Of a DNA stretch of 64,000 bases, positions 11,285-22,296 are shown piece after piece. The stretch comes from Fallopia convolvulus. Its lineage: Eukaryota; Streptophyta; Magnoliopsida; Caryophyllales; Polygonaceae. The stretch covers positions 30,791,295-30,855,294 of the forward strand of contig OZ024730.1 in assembly GCA_964016875.1 (NCBI GenBank). Direction: 5' to 3'. The position numbers and the translations under genes are program-made. Each line of letters begins with the position of its first letter. Positions within the stretch are counted from its first letter, which is position 1. The notes under the pieces were generated by a model that did not search any database, had not been told where the DNA came from, and worked only from the letters and a program-made list of their open reading frames with translations.

Positions 11285-11355
11285 AGTCTATTAGCTCAAA
11301 TGGTAGAGCAATGTGTTTGTACACATCGATGTGGGTTCGAATCCCTCATAGGCTA
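11285..11355 (+). tRNA. tRNA-like sequence, probably a pseudogene
   Basis: The 71-nt sequence folds as a cloverleaf. The 7-bp acceptor stem pairs AGTCTAT with ATAGGCT with one G-U pair. The D arm is GCTC-AAATGGTA-GAGC with a good A box. The T arm holds the B box GGTTCGAATCC with one mismatch in the stem. The anticodon stem ATGTG/CACAT is perfect but leaves a 6-nt loop (TTTGTA), and the variable loop is only 4 nt, so two bases are missing from a standard tRNA. The anticodon is therefore uncertain (TGT possible). No terminator T-run follows directly. Confidence 0.5.
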
Positions 11356-13366
11356 CATATTATGCGTGTGATGTTTCAATTCAAAGTTGAGTTCTCTTTT
11401 ATCATGTTCAAGTTCATATATATTGTTTTAGTGTTCACATATTGACTTTGTATGTTCACATATTGACTATGTATGTACACATATTTTCCAACAAGGTCCT
11501 TTTTTTTTACAAAGTCATTTACTACCATTTAAGCATTAAGCTGAATTTCTCAATCTTGAATTTCATAATCGTCTCCCTTGCTACATTAACCTCGTTCCAA
11601 AGTCTTATTGAGAACGTCTCTTAGCTTCTTTGTTTCCTACTTTCCTCCCTTGCTATAGTTTAAATAATTAGTACAAATTTATGATGTTGTACAACCATTT
11701 TTCATTTACATAAATATATATTACATTTGTATTCACATATTGAATGTGTATGCTCATTTATTTTTGGTAAGGTTAAGATTTTTATAAGAAGATTCATTCT
11801 TGTTCGCATATAATTATTTAACGTTCACATATTGATTGTGTATGTTCACATATTTTCAAACAAGGTCATTATATTTTACGAAGCTGTGTACTAGCATCCA
11901 AGCCTTAAGTTGTAATTTCTCAACTTTGTCTTTCATTCAAGTCTTACGATTCCTAATCATTAATTCCCTAATCATCACAAAATAGAAGTACAAAGAAAAG
12001 AATGTCTATATTTGTCAAGGTAAGGAACTTTTAACCTGCCAAAATGTTATGATAAGAACTTAAATCTACATCTAATTATCATTAGAATATAAAATGATAG
12101 ATGAGAAAAGAAAAATTTTCCTGAAAAATGCATCAAGGTACAAGAAAGGCCAAGAATTTTCCGATAGAACTATGTTCATCATTATAACCTTCCCTATTAC
12201 AAAAAAAGATATTTCAACAAAACAGTTTTGTTGTTTGAGTGTAAACAACCACTACCTAAACACACATCAAAACCGCTACAAAAGGCATAGTCCACATAAA
12301 ACTAAATTCCTGCATCCAATGTGCTAAATAGTATCCTAAAAGTAGACTTGATATCAATGGAGCAAACTAGAATAAAATATGTCAATTCCCCTTAAATGAA
12401 CTTCATAATACTCACTAAAATCTGGAGTTTCAATCCCCCGTGCCATCAATACTATCTAGACTTGCAACATGGGACAATTCTCCACTTGCAACAACACTAG
12501 AACTTGAAGGACAACTTACACAACATGGAAAACAAAAGAAAAAACTAAATAAGATTCATACAAAAACATATAAGATTCACATAAAAATATATTACGTTCA
12601 CGTAAAATACAATTTAGTACAAGATCAAACTTTCACTTAGGACTTTCAACAAACATGTTATGTGCAACTCAAAGCTCTTCCACAAAACACAACATAAAGA
12701 CATTTTTCGAAGATGGACAATGAAAAAACGATATGAAATCATAATATACTTGAACTTAGGATTGATTCACAATCATATTGATACAATTTGAGATTCAAAA
12801 GGAGAAATCAAAATCGAAAATTAACTAAAATGAAAAACTAAAATCGAAAGAGAATGAAATCACAAATCTGCAATTGAATCCATAGCAAAGTTAAATAGTT
12901 AATTGAATAGGAGATTAGAAGTTGAGGAAGGATTGAAGACCAAAACCCCATTCGAAAAAGAGCGATCGATCGACGCAGTTGGAAGGAAGGTAGAAGTCGA
13001 CATTGATACAGGAGCGTGTCCGAAAATCAAATTCGAATTGGCTAAATGACAATTTTTCCCTTATCACTTAAAAAATAAAAGAAAGAGCGTGTCGATCGTA
13101 GCCTTCCATGTTATGTGATCAAACGGATATAAATGAATTCTAGTTTTCACAATAAAAACGATTTTCATATGATTCAATCTCAGTATTAAGTTCTGCTAGA
13201 AAGGCTTTTAAGGTGGAAAATGAGGGTGAATATACACCTTTAGATGAAAATAATTCCGCGTTCCAGATTTATTTAAAACGGGTGCACTCTTGTAGAATAG
13301 GCGCATCTCATAGTATTATAGCAAATCAGCCGATTTTATGAGATTTTTTTTATCTCAACTTTCCCC

Positions 13367-13514
13367 TTTATTTTACATTCCAAAATCATATCATCGTTCA
13401 ATGTTTTCTCCTTCCAAATACCAGATTCGGCGATTTCCCATTTATTTTACATTCTAAAATCAAATCATCGTTCATTTTTTTCTCCTTCCAAATGCCAGAT
13501 CTGAAGATTTCAGA
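13367..13514. repeat. 74-bp tandem duplication in M4
   Basis: TTTATTTTACATTC begins at 13367 and at 13441. Both copies continue through AAATCATCGTTCA-like sequence, TTTTCTCCTTCCAAAT and CCAGAT with few differences. Confidence 0.8.
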
Positions 13515-14383
13515 AAATAGATCCTATGATTATTTGTCTCCCATTGATGAAATTCTTCTAATTGCATGTATTTTTCATCCTTTATTGTAATATAATTTTG
13601 CACAAAACATCTTTTATCGGTATTCTAGGGTTTAATATTTACTTGTTTTTACTAAATTCTCGTTCATACTACCGTCTTCCTCCGCAATGTGGTAGTAGAT
13701 AACACTCCCGATTGATTTCGGTGGTACATATCACAACGATTCAGTTGAGGGCCAAAAAATGAGACCGGATTGTGAAAACCGGTCACGAATCAAGCAAAAT
13801 TAGGGATAATTTCACGGTTAATTTCATCAATTACATACCACTTGTCGTGAGTAGTAATTACCTCTATATATAGACTTTTTTGACAAATCTGGAGAAATGA
13901 CACGTACATGATATGATTTGCCTTTTTTGGTAATTTGATTGATTTGCCTTTCACATGCATATTCATAAAGAGATGTTTATTTGCCATACAAAATTGACAC
14001 AATGGTAAACAACTAATGAGATTGATATTCAACGAGTAATATTATGATATTCACATACAAAAAGTTATGAATCAATTTTTGTTGGACAAATATTTTTCGG
14101 GTTCGGTTTTTGTTTTATGTCATCCCCATTGAAGAAACAACTCATGTTTTTTGTTGTTAATTTTAAAACAGAATGTCGACAAAAACGGGAAAGGGTTTCT
14201 AAAGAATAAGGATGGTGAAAGGTATAATATTATGTAATACGAATGTTTGATATTCATTAGTTGTCATATTGGTATTCATTTTTGTCAAAGTTGAAGGAAT
14301 TGGGTGTCGAATCTAGTTTATTTTTTAAACCATAACTAGAAATATAAACTTAAGATGCATTAAAACCCAAAACCGTAACTTAC

Positions 14384-14590
14384 TTGCTCGAGATTTGTAA
14401 ACGAGAAAGTGGAACCGATCAAAGTGTATGGGGAAGTGAACAAAAACGAATCCGGTGAAGAAGTCAGAGTAGATATCCAGCGATTCCACCGAAGATGCTC
14501 GTCAAGTTGAAACCGGTTGAAGAAGTGAGAGAGTCGGATTTTGGTTGTCATGTAAATGAGCATGAATGAGAGAGAAATCAGATTACGCAT
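14384..14590 (-). other. putative 69-codon first exon with consensus donor in M4
   Basis: On the minus strand ATG at 14590 opens a frame beginning MRNLISLSFMLIYMTTKIRL. The exon ends CTCGAGCAA/GTAAGT, a textbook donor, at 14384/14383. The first residues are hydrophobic and could act as a signal or anchor. There is no match I recognise and no acceptor or second exon that I can identify. It could be a transduplicated gene fragment. Confidence 0.3.
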
Positions 14591-14817
14591 GTGTAAACTG
14601 GAAAGGAAAAGATTATGTGATTTTTTTGAAAAAAAATAAAATAAAATTAAAATCTTTCAATTTCCTAAAATCACGTCAGACATAATAATCTAGTGTTTTG
14701 CACTAGCACTCTAAAATTGGTACTTAATCTTAACCCTTAATTTAAATTCGATCTTACGGTTTATATTTCTTCACTGTGTAGTACTCTAAGAAGGGGTATC
14801 TATAGAACCTAATACTA

Positions 14818-15950
14818 TATATATAGTATGAATATCCGGTAAAAAGGCTCTTAGAGTAGAAAGTGAGTGTAATTATAAGCCATTAGATTGTTAATATTCA
14901 ACATTCCGGATTTGAGATTAGATGGTACATGTTAACACAGTACACGCGATGGAGAGAATTAGAATCTTAATAATGATTTTCTTTTCAATTTAATTTTTTA
15001 TGGTTTCATTTCAGTAAAAAAAACCTCCGAGTAAACACTCTCTCCTATCACAAACGTTCTAGATGCTCTCTCTAAGACGAAAATGGCGATTCAAAGGCTT
15101 TTCAATCGGCGATTCAAGAATAATCAAGTTTTGTGATTTCTTTTGAACAATCCTATCTAATTCGAAATCTCTTCTCTCTCTCTATCTCTTTCGACATCTT
15201 GTCTCTCTCCCCGCTTGGCTAAATATGATAATCCACAGGTTTTCTTCTTTCCATTGTTACAGAATCCACAATTTAATCCTTTGTGTTTAATATATTCAAT
15301 CGTAATTTTATCTATTTTGTTTGTATTTTTTACTTTAATTGCATAGTTACCAATTTGGTGTGCCAAATTATTAGGGTTTATGCACATCCATTGCCATCGT
15401 CAAATTGGGCGACGACTCGTTGTAGTTTTGTATCAGAATTTACAAGGTATGTAAACTCATTCTCATTCCAATTCACTTTATTTCGTTTTTGGTATTTTGT
15501 CAGGAATGATGTTTTTGGTTTGTGTTCATTAGCCAAAATCGTTTTCAAGGATTTTCGTTATATGATTTATATATGTTCGATTTATAATGTCAACATATTC
15601 AATCATGTATTCTATGATGTTCTTTGTTTACTTCTTTGATATTCATTGAATACATTGATTATATTCATGCGCCAAATGGATGATTAAAATTTTGTGAATA
15701 AGTAGCAAATAGTAATTGGTATTCGTTATAAATCACATTGATATTCCCTTTTCTCAAAGTTGATATTCTATGTATTTTACATTTGAGCAGCTTGTGCCAA
15801 GAAGGTTGTTGAAGAAGAGAATTCAGATTCTTTAGCATTGGTGTTGTTAGGAGAAGATTCAAACACTTCTCAAAGCTGTTCAAGATTTGAGAAGCTCATA
15901 TTTAGATTCTAGAAGACATATTTTACCAGAAGCGTTGTTAATAACATCTC

Positions 15951-15988
<38 letters not shown>

Positions 15989-17370
15989 TCCTTCATATAT
16001 GTGACGATATTCATATACTAATAGTTCAATATTCAATAACACCAACATTTGTATTCGCTTGTAAATTTCTATCGTACATTAATGCAATTGTGGTTTTATC
16101 AATATTCATTCTACTAAACTTAAATATTCATCATTATAGCTTTTAATATTCATTGTTAATAACATCTTTTTAAATATGTAATATTCCTTCATATATGTTA
16201 CGATATTCACTAACACCAACATTGATGATCGTTTATGCATTCGGTTGTACGCCGATGTAGTTATTTTCAATCAATATTCATTGTAATAAACTTTGATATT
16301 CATAAGTTTAGATGTAAATATTCCTTGTTAAAATACAACCTCCATACATGTTAATGTTACGATATTCATTATATGCGATAGTTATTTAGTGTTGGTAAAA
16401 TAAATTTTTTATCAATAATAAAATTTAGTAGATCTATAATTACTAATCGAAGATTACGGTTTTATACATGTATACATGGATTTGACATTAGTTTTTTGAT
16501 TTTCATACTTCGAACATTGGGGTTTAAGCGATCGAAGATTGGTGGCAATATTGAACAGTAGATCGCATGTTGTATCTATACACCTTTTTTTGTTTCATTA
16601 TGTAATATTTAATTTTTGGTTATACCGATACAAAATGACAATCATGTATATATAGCTGAATTCATGTATATACTCTTATTTACTAATGTATACACATTTA
16701 AATTCATGAATGCAATTCATAACTTGCGTGAAAATACCAATACACTAGTATCATGAATATAAGAATCATGTTCTTGTATATACTTTTACGTACTTATGTA
16801 TACATTCAAAATTTAATAGAATCAATAAAAGAGGATTGTATAATCATTATAATATCATGTACATAACAATTAAATTCATGTATATGAGCAATTGGTTTCG
16901 TATACAATTATGAATCATGTTATGAGCAATTGTATATAACAACTAATAATCATGTATATAAACACTTGATTTCTTGTATACAATTCTGCGAGATTTAGTG
17001 CCAGATTCAAACTTAATTGTTAAATTCCTATAATTACGGGATTTTATTATTTTTTGAAGTAAATATGGAAATTAATGTAATTAATGAGATCAAATTCGAT
17101 ATTTTTAAAAAATCCGAAAATTGGGTCAAAATCGATGGAAATTAATGTAATCATGAATATATAACCACTCCCATAACCCACGTTCCTTTTTTGATTTTTC
17201 AAAAAATCCGAAAATTCTTTTATTGTTCCTATAATTATGCAGATGATTTATTGTTTGAAATTTGGCCAAATTTGAGATTTAATCTAAGCCATCCAATTGA
17301 ATCCCATCCAATGGCCTATATTTGTTCTCTTGTTCTCTCATATTTAATTATTCTCTATTGAACCTCAATC
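14818..17370. mobile_element. A+T-rich module M5, probable non-autonomous DNA element
   Basis: Both termini carry a related subterminal word at a similar depth: ATAAGCCATTAGATTG near the left end and, in reverse complement, ATAGGCCATTGGATGG near the right end. The right end abuts TCTATATATATACTAG. The first half is rich in the word GATATTCAT, and a degenerate unit of about 170-200 bp restarts near 16004, 16200 and 16369. The second half is rich in CATGTATATA, the same word as in M1. A CT-rich leader and a 17-codon ORF (15083-15136) lie near the left end. No transposase is seen. Confidence 0.4.
15954..15983. repeat. TA dinucleotide microsatellite
   Basis: An uninterrupted alternating TA run of about 30 bases. 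Confidence 0.9.
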
Positions 17371-17716
17371 TATATATATACTAGCCAAATCAAATCAAGC
17401 CCGTCCGTTGGACAGGGCAAAATTTATATTTTAATATTTAAAATACATATATGTTTGTAAACATTTACAAAAATAATACAAATCACAATAAAAAATAATT
17501 AATTTAATAAAAATCATTGATTGAACTTTAAATTTTTTTTTTGCGCAAACCTAATTACAAACCACCAAAAACCTTCATGTGTTATATTTTCACAATCACT
17601 CTCCCCCATCTCAATTCGTGTTTCGATTCGATTAATTTTTTTTTTGCAATCTGAGGGTTGTCTTCTATTTTTTGTTTCATAGTGGATGAAATTGTGATGC
17701 ATTCATACAAAAATAA
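17371..17716. other. A+T-rich spacer with GC-rich hairpin, interrupted by the Tekay element
   Basis: After TCTATATATATACTAG comes AAGCCCGTCCGTTGGACAGG, in which CCGTCC and GGACAGG form a small imperfect hairpin. Similar short GC hairpins occur near the ends of plant Helitrons, so this may be a truncated Helitron terminus. That is only a suggestion. No gene is seen. Confidence 0.25.
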
Positions 17717-20543
17717 TGTAACACCCCGACTTACCGTCGGGATATTACTAGGTAGTTGACCCTAACGGGTCCTACCTGAACTGGTTGACAACTAGAATAC
17801 CTGGACCTTGCAACTCGGGCACAACAAGAAAACCATTTTAAAACATCCAACTGTCATTCAAACAAACCACATTTTTATAATGTCATGCATGAATCCCCAT
17901 GTCTAGCCAATTTATATTCAACACCAGAAATCTGCTAAAGTCAACAACATAGTGAAATCTCAAAAACAACTAACAAGCCTAAACCGAACTCCAAACCCAC
18001 TCAGTGACCTATGACACGCGTCAACGATCCGCTGCAGCATCTGTCCGAGGCTCCACCACGGGACCTGTGTGAGTACCTGGAACTGAAAAATAAAGTCCCC
18101 GAGGGGTCAGCTACTACCCTAGGCAAGCTAGATAACACACGTCAATAGTAAGACGTTTGGAAACATCAATTATACAACAACATAACTTTTAACAAGTGAA
18201 TTCAACAGAACAGTATAAGTCAACACACATTTCCACAACCTAGAGAATATGTGAAAGGAAAGGCAATGAGACATACCATAATCAAACTAACAAGCACAAA
18301 AGTACAACATTTATAACAATAACCAACACGTTGACATTCAACAAATGAAGGAAGATACAACGAATACACAATTCATTAAGCGTGACAAGAATTCACAAGG
18401 TCGGAAACCAACTAAGTAATCACACACACGCACACAAAAAAACCACAATCCTATTGGGAAATGCCATTCTTCCTTCCACCACCACATTCCCATCTACGAC
18501 GCTAACTCACCTGCGCCCGAGTGCAGAGGCGGGCCCTCCCACTTTCCATATACGTCATCCTTCCAAACCCTGGTCAAGTCTCCACTGGAGCACTTGCCAA
18601 AAACAGACAATCAATTTTTACTTTTAAAAAGGGCCCGACCGACACACGACCATGGCTAGACGCCTCTTCGCCACCGACAATCGTCGCACATGATCGTGCC
18701 GGTTACGCTGCCATCACAGAGAAAGCGATACTATTTCTTTTACGAGAAAACGCTTGCAATGAAAAGCGCATCACATCAAGCATGAAAATATTTCACATGG
18801 TAAACCTACATTCGGGACTAACTCCCAAAACCAATCTCACAATCACGGCATGAAATCTAACAAGACTAGAATAGAGCCGAGCAAGTCGAGAACGACTTAC
18901 CTGGAAGGCGATCCTCGAATGAAGTAAGAAACGCGTCGAAACTAAAGACCTACGAATCATAACGTTCACGGTTAATCGACTAACCGCGAGAAGTAGCTTT
19001 CGATTCTAGGCAAACACAACTATAGTGGTTTCAAGCACGAGCCACCATACTTTATGGTATCCAACACAACGACTTAACTTGATTCTTTAAGTTGGAATAA
19101 AATTTAGGCGTGACGACTCATGAACCGCATCAACTTTCTCATCTAACTAGTATTCCACAACCTATTCTTAACGACACGAAATCAAACTCAAGGTATGAAG
19201 TCCACATTCCAAAGTGGGAACGCCCAAACTTAAACTCAACACACATACACACAAACATTCACAATTATAAATCAAGATACCCAATTCAAAAACTTCCTAT
19301 GACAAGGAGGGTTACCACGCTAGAACCCGATCAAAAGTCGTTATGTCAACAAACCGAGGCCCATATTCCTAGCAAGATCAATTCATATATACTCGCATCA
19401 TCATTTCACTCGGAAATACTTAAATTTAGGTGACCAAAATGCAACCATTTACTGTTGCTAGCATGAACCAAAAATTACATGTCTCAACAACAAAACAAAA
19501 GGGAAAAATGAACAATAATATTAGGCTAACAAGTAATTGATTGAGTGAACCAAACACGCAGGTTACAAGGCAAGTACATTAATCAGTCACAACTAAAATC
19601 AACATAACATTACAAGGTAATCCAGTGAAAACAAGGATCTAAACCAAGATTCAGTAATAGCAATTAGTATATACGAACCAAGGCAGGTTCCCACCTCGGA
19701 AGAGAAATTTGGCAAGGTTCCAATCGATATCCTTGAACAGATCGCACTCTTAGCACGCGTCGATTCCAGCGACGATCCACGATCTACTTTCCAACAACCC
19801 TATGCTTCTGAGTTGCCGTTGGTGTACTGGAGCAGGTTGTCTTGATTCGACAAGGGCGAGCTCGATCGATGGGGCAAAACGGTCCGGTGAGATGAGGCGG
19901 CCGGCGACCTTGTAGCGTGCTCGTCGGCTGCTCTTCCACCAGGTTTTGGTTTCAAGACAAACAACCAGATCAGAGGAAGGCAAGGATGGAGAGGAAGAGA
20001 AAGGAAAGAAAAAACGGCGGAACGACGAGGCCTTACTGGCGGTGTTAGCAATAGGGAAGTCGGCGATTATGGACGACTTCGAAGGACTAAAGTGTCGACG
20101 CACCGAGGGCGGACTCGCAGGGTGAGGCGCTTGCAAAACCAAGGCAACTCAGACTCTGGGTTCGAAGGCACAACGTCGGCGGCAAGGACGAACCAAACCC
20201 GAAGTGAGATCTGGCAACCCCCCCGGCGACGATCCTTGCGTGGTGCGCCGCGGTCTTGAATTGCAGCTGATTCGGTGAACGTGGCGGCGTGAACAAGGTG
20301 AGGAAGGAGTAGGCGGTGAGGTGCTCTTACCGTTGGTTTGAGCGGTGTTCTCCAGAGAACAAGAGGAGAGTTAGGGCAAGGGAAAGAGATGAGGGAACAT
20401 AAATGGGCTCGGGCTTGGATCAACATATGAGATTGGGCCCTTTTTGGCCCAAAAAGGCAAAAAGGCAAGGCGAGTTGTAATAAAAGGAGGGAAGATGAGA
20501 CGGAGGAGTTTGTTATCGGGTTTTCGAAATCCCGGTTGTTACA
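17717..20543 (-). repeat. 3' LTR of the Tekay element (2827 bp)
   Basis: On the minus strand it begins TGTAACAACCGGG and ends GTCGGGGTGTTACA. The first 527 plus-strand bases (17717-18243) match the other LTR with about a dozen substitutions by eye. The rest, 18244-20543, has no counterpart in the 5' LTR. Open frames on both strands at 19750-20606 lie inside LTR sequence and are not taken as genes. Confidence 0.85.
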
Positions 20544-20549
20544 ACATAT

Positions 20550-20560
20550 CCCCCTAAAAA
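20550..20560 (-). other. polypurine tract of the Tekay element
   Basis: On the minus strand TTTTTAGGGGG lies a few bases before the 3' LTR start, the expected position for second-strand priming. A second purine-rich stretch on the same strand lies at about 20628-20645. Confidence 0.65.
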
Positions 20561-20835
20561 GAAAGTTTTGTCCCGAAACTTCCAGGGTCCGAGTGGGAGT
20601 TCTCAAAGGTTCTCAAGGTTTCACAACCTCTCCCCCTTAGAAGGGTTCGTCCCCGAACCTCAAGTCATTCACAAGACTCAAGCATAACATGGGAAAACAA
20701 AACATATATCCAGATAATATAATCATGAAGAACGAAAATCAATCTATACTCATGTCAAAACACAAACAAGCAACATCCAAACACGCTTAGCAACTCCAAG
20801 TCATAACAAACATCATACCTACTCTCGATCAACCT

Positions 20836-22278
20836 CTACACTCTACTCTCAAAGGCCTCTACTAAGCTCGAGTACAGTTCGGGGTAGTTCTCTCTCATCC
20901 TATCCTCGGTCTCCCAAGTGGCCTCCTCGACACCTCGTCGAGACCATTGAATCAACACTAACTGAATCTCCTTGTTTCGCAGCTTCTTCGAACGCTTGTC
21001 AAGAATCGCTGTCGGCTGCTCTCTGAAAGTATGATCAGGCTCAACCTCCAACTCTTCGTAGTTGAGCTTGTGACTGGGATCCGAAACATATTGTCTCAAC
21101 TGTGACATGTGAATGACAGGGTGAACTCCATCCAAGGCGGGTGGCAGGGCTAGTCTGTAAGCTAACTCACCCACTCTCTCCAGTATCTCAAACGGGCCAA
21201 TGTAGCGGGGACTCAACTTTCCTCTTATCCCAAATCTTCTCACACCACGAGTAGGAGACACTCTTAACCAAACATGTGCCCCTATCTCAAACTCTAGTGG
21301 TCGACGTCGCTTGTCTGCATAAGATTTCTGGCGGCTTTGTGCAGCTAGCATATGCTCCAGGATCAAGGCCACCTTCCCAATTGTTTCCTCTATCATTTGT
21401 GGCCTCTCTCCTACAACATCTGACGGGTCGTCCCAACACAAGGGTGTCCTACACCTCCGGCCATACAAGGCTTCATACGGGGCCATCTGAATCGAGGAGT
21501 GCCAACTATTGTTGTAGGCAAACTCCACCAATGCTAGGTGATCCGACCAATGGCCTCCCCAATCAAGAACACATGACCTCAACATGAACTCTAGAGTCTG
21601 AATTGTCCTCTCGGACTGGCCCTCTGACTGCGGATGGTAAGCAGTCGTGAAGTGCAATCTCGTCCCAAGTGCCTCATGCACTTGTTGCCAGAATCCGGAA
21701 GTGAAACACCCATCACGATCTGACACAATCGTCTTGGGTACACCATGCAGTCTAACTATTTGAGTTACAAACACTTCTACCAGTTTGTTAATTTTCCAAG
21801 TCTCCTTAATAGGCACGAAGCGAGCAGTCTTGGTCAACCTATCCACTACAACCCAGATGGCATCATGTCCCTTGCTGATTCGTAACCCCGTGACAAAATT
21901 CATGGAAATATCCTCCCATTTCCATTCTGGAATAGATAGGGGTTGGAGCATACCTCCCGGTCTCTGGTGCTCAATCTTCACTTGTTGACAAACCTGACAC
22001 TTAGCCACGAATCTTGCTACATCTGGCTTCATGCCATCCCACCAGTAGTATTGTCGTAAATCTTTGTAAATCTTACTCGCTCCAGGGTGAATCGAGTAAG
22101 GTGTCGCGTGGGCCTCTTGCAAGATCTTCTGTCTCAACTCTTCATCTCGAGGCACACAGATTTGACCGCGCAAACTCAAGATACCATCTGCTCTCTCTAC
22201 AAAATCAGGTGCCTCACCATGGCTTAATTTCTTCTTCAGCTCCTGAATCATTGGACACACTTCTTGTTTCTTTCTCAC
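20836..22278 (-). pseudogene. Tekay integrase with chromodomain
   Basis: The 480-residue frame starts in the linker after RNase H. It shows the HHCC zinc region near residues 56-97 (HATPYSIHPG ... KCQVCQQVK), then the integrase core. The first catalytic Asp is Asn: ISMNFVTGL, codon AAT at 21900-21898, where the family has Asp. The second Asp (IVSDRDGCF) and the Glu (EGQSERTIQTLE) remain. The C-terminus has GPFEILERVGELAYRLALPP followed by a chromodomain-like segment (LVLIQWSRRGVEEATWE). The chromodomain is known in this clade to read H3K9 methylation. A stop at 22297-22299 separates this frame from the upstream part of the same frame, so the copy is inactive. Confidence 0.9.
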
Positions 22279-22296
22279 CTCTTCAAGCAGAGTCGG

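Larger units (their letters stand above)
10069..13180. mobile_element. A+T-rich module M3 with promoter-like start, short ORF and tRNA-like sequence
   Basis: It begins AGTATTAAGTGAGGGCG with GAGCCGTTAGATTT about 55 bases in. Its right end, CTAGTTTTCACAATAAAAAC through GATTCAATCT, resembles the right end of M2. Its left end does not match its own right end as a clear inverted repeat, so the boundaries are less secure than for M2. The body has recurrent GTTCACATATTGA words at about 11430-11480 and 11820-11850. Near the left end are a TATA box and a 27-codon frame; a tRNA-like sequence lies at 11285-11355. No transposase is seen. Confidence 0.4.
13182..14816. mobile_element. A+T-rich module M4, probable non-autonomous DNA element
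   Basis: The left end AGTATTAAGTTCTGCTAGA and the reverse complement of the right end AGTATTAGGTTCTATAGATA form a degenerate terminal inverted repeat. The right terminus (GTATCTATAGAACCTAATAC) is shared almost exactly with the right end of M1. Inside are a 74-bp tandem duplication at 13367-13514 and, on the minus strand, an ATG exon with a perfect splice donor. No transposase is visible. Confidence 0.45.

Noticed and set aside
15283..15639. 118-codon plus-strand ORF in M5
   Set aside because: Very A+T-rich, dominated by Phe, Tyr, Ile and Val, with no domain; typical of chance ORFs in this composition.
19750..20606. Several overlapping minus-strand ORFs (up to 179 codons)
   Set aside because: They lie inside the long LTR of the Tekay element, overlap each other in different frames, and show no domain or sensible start context.
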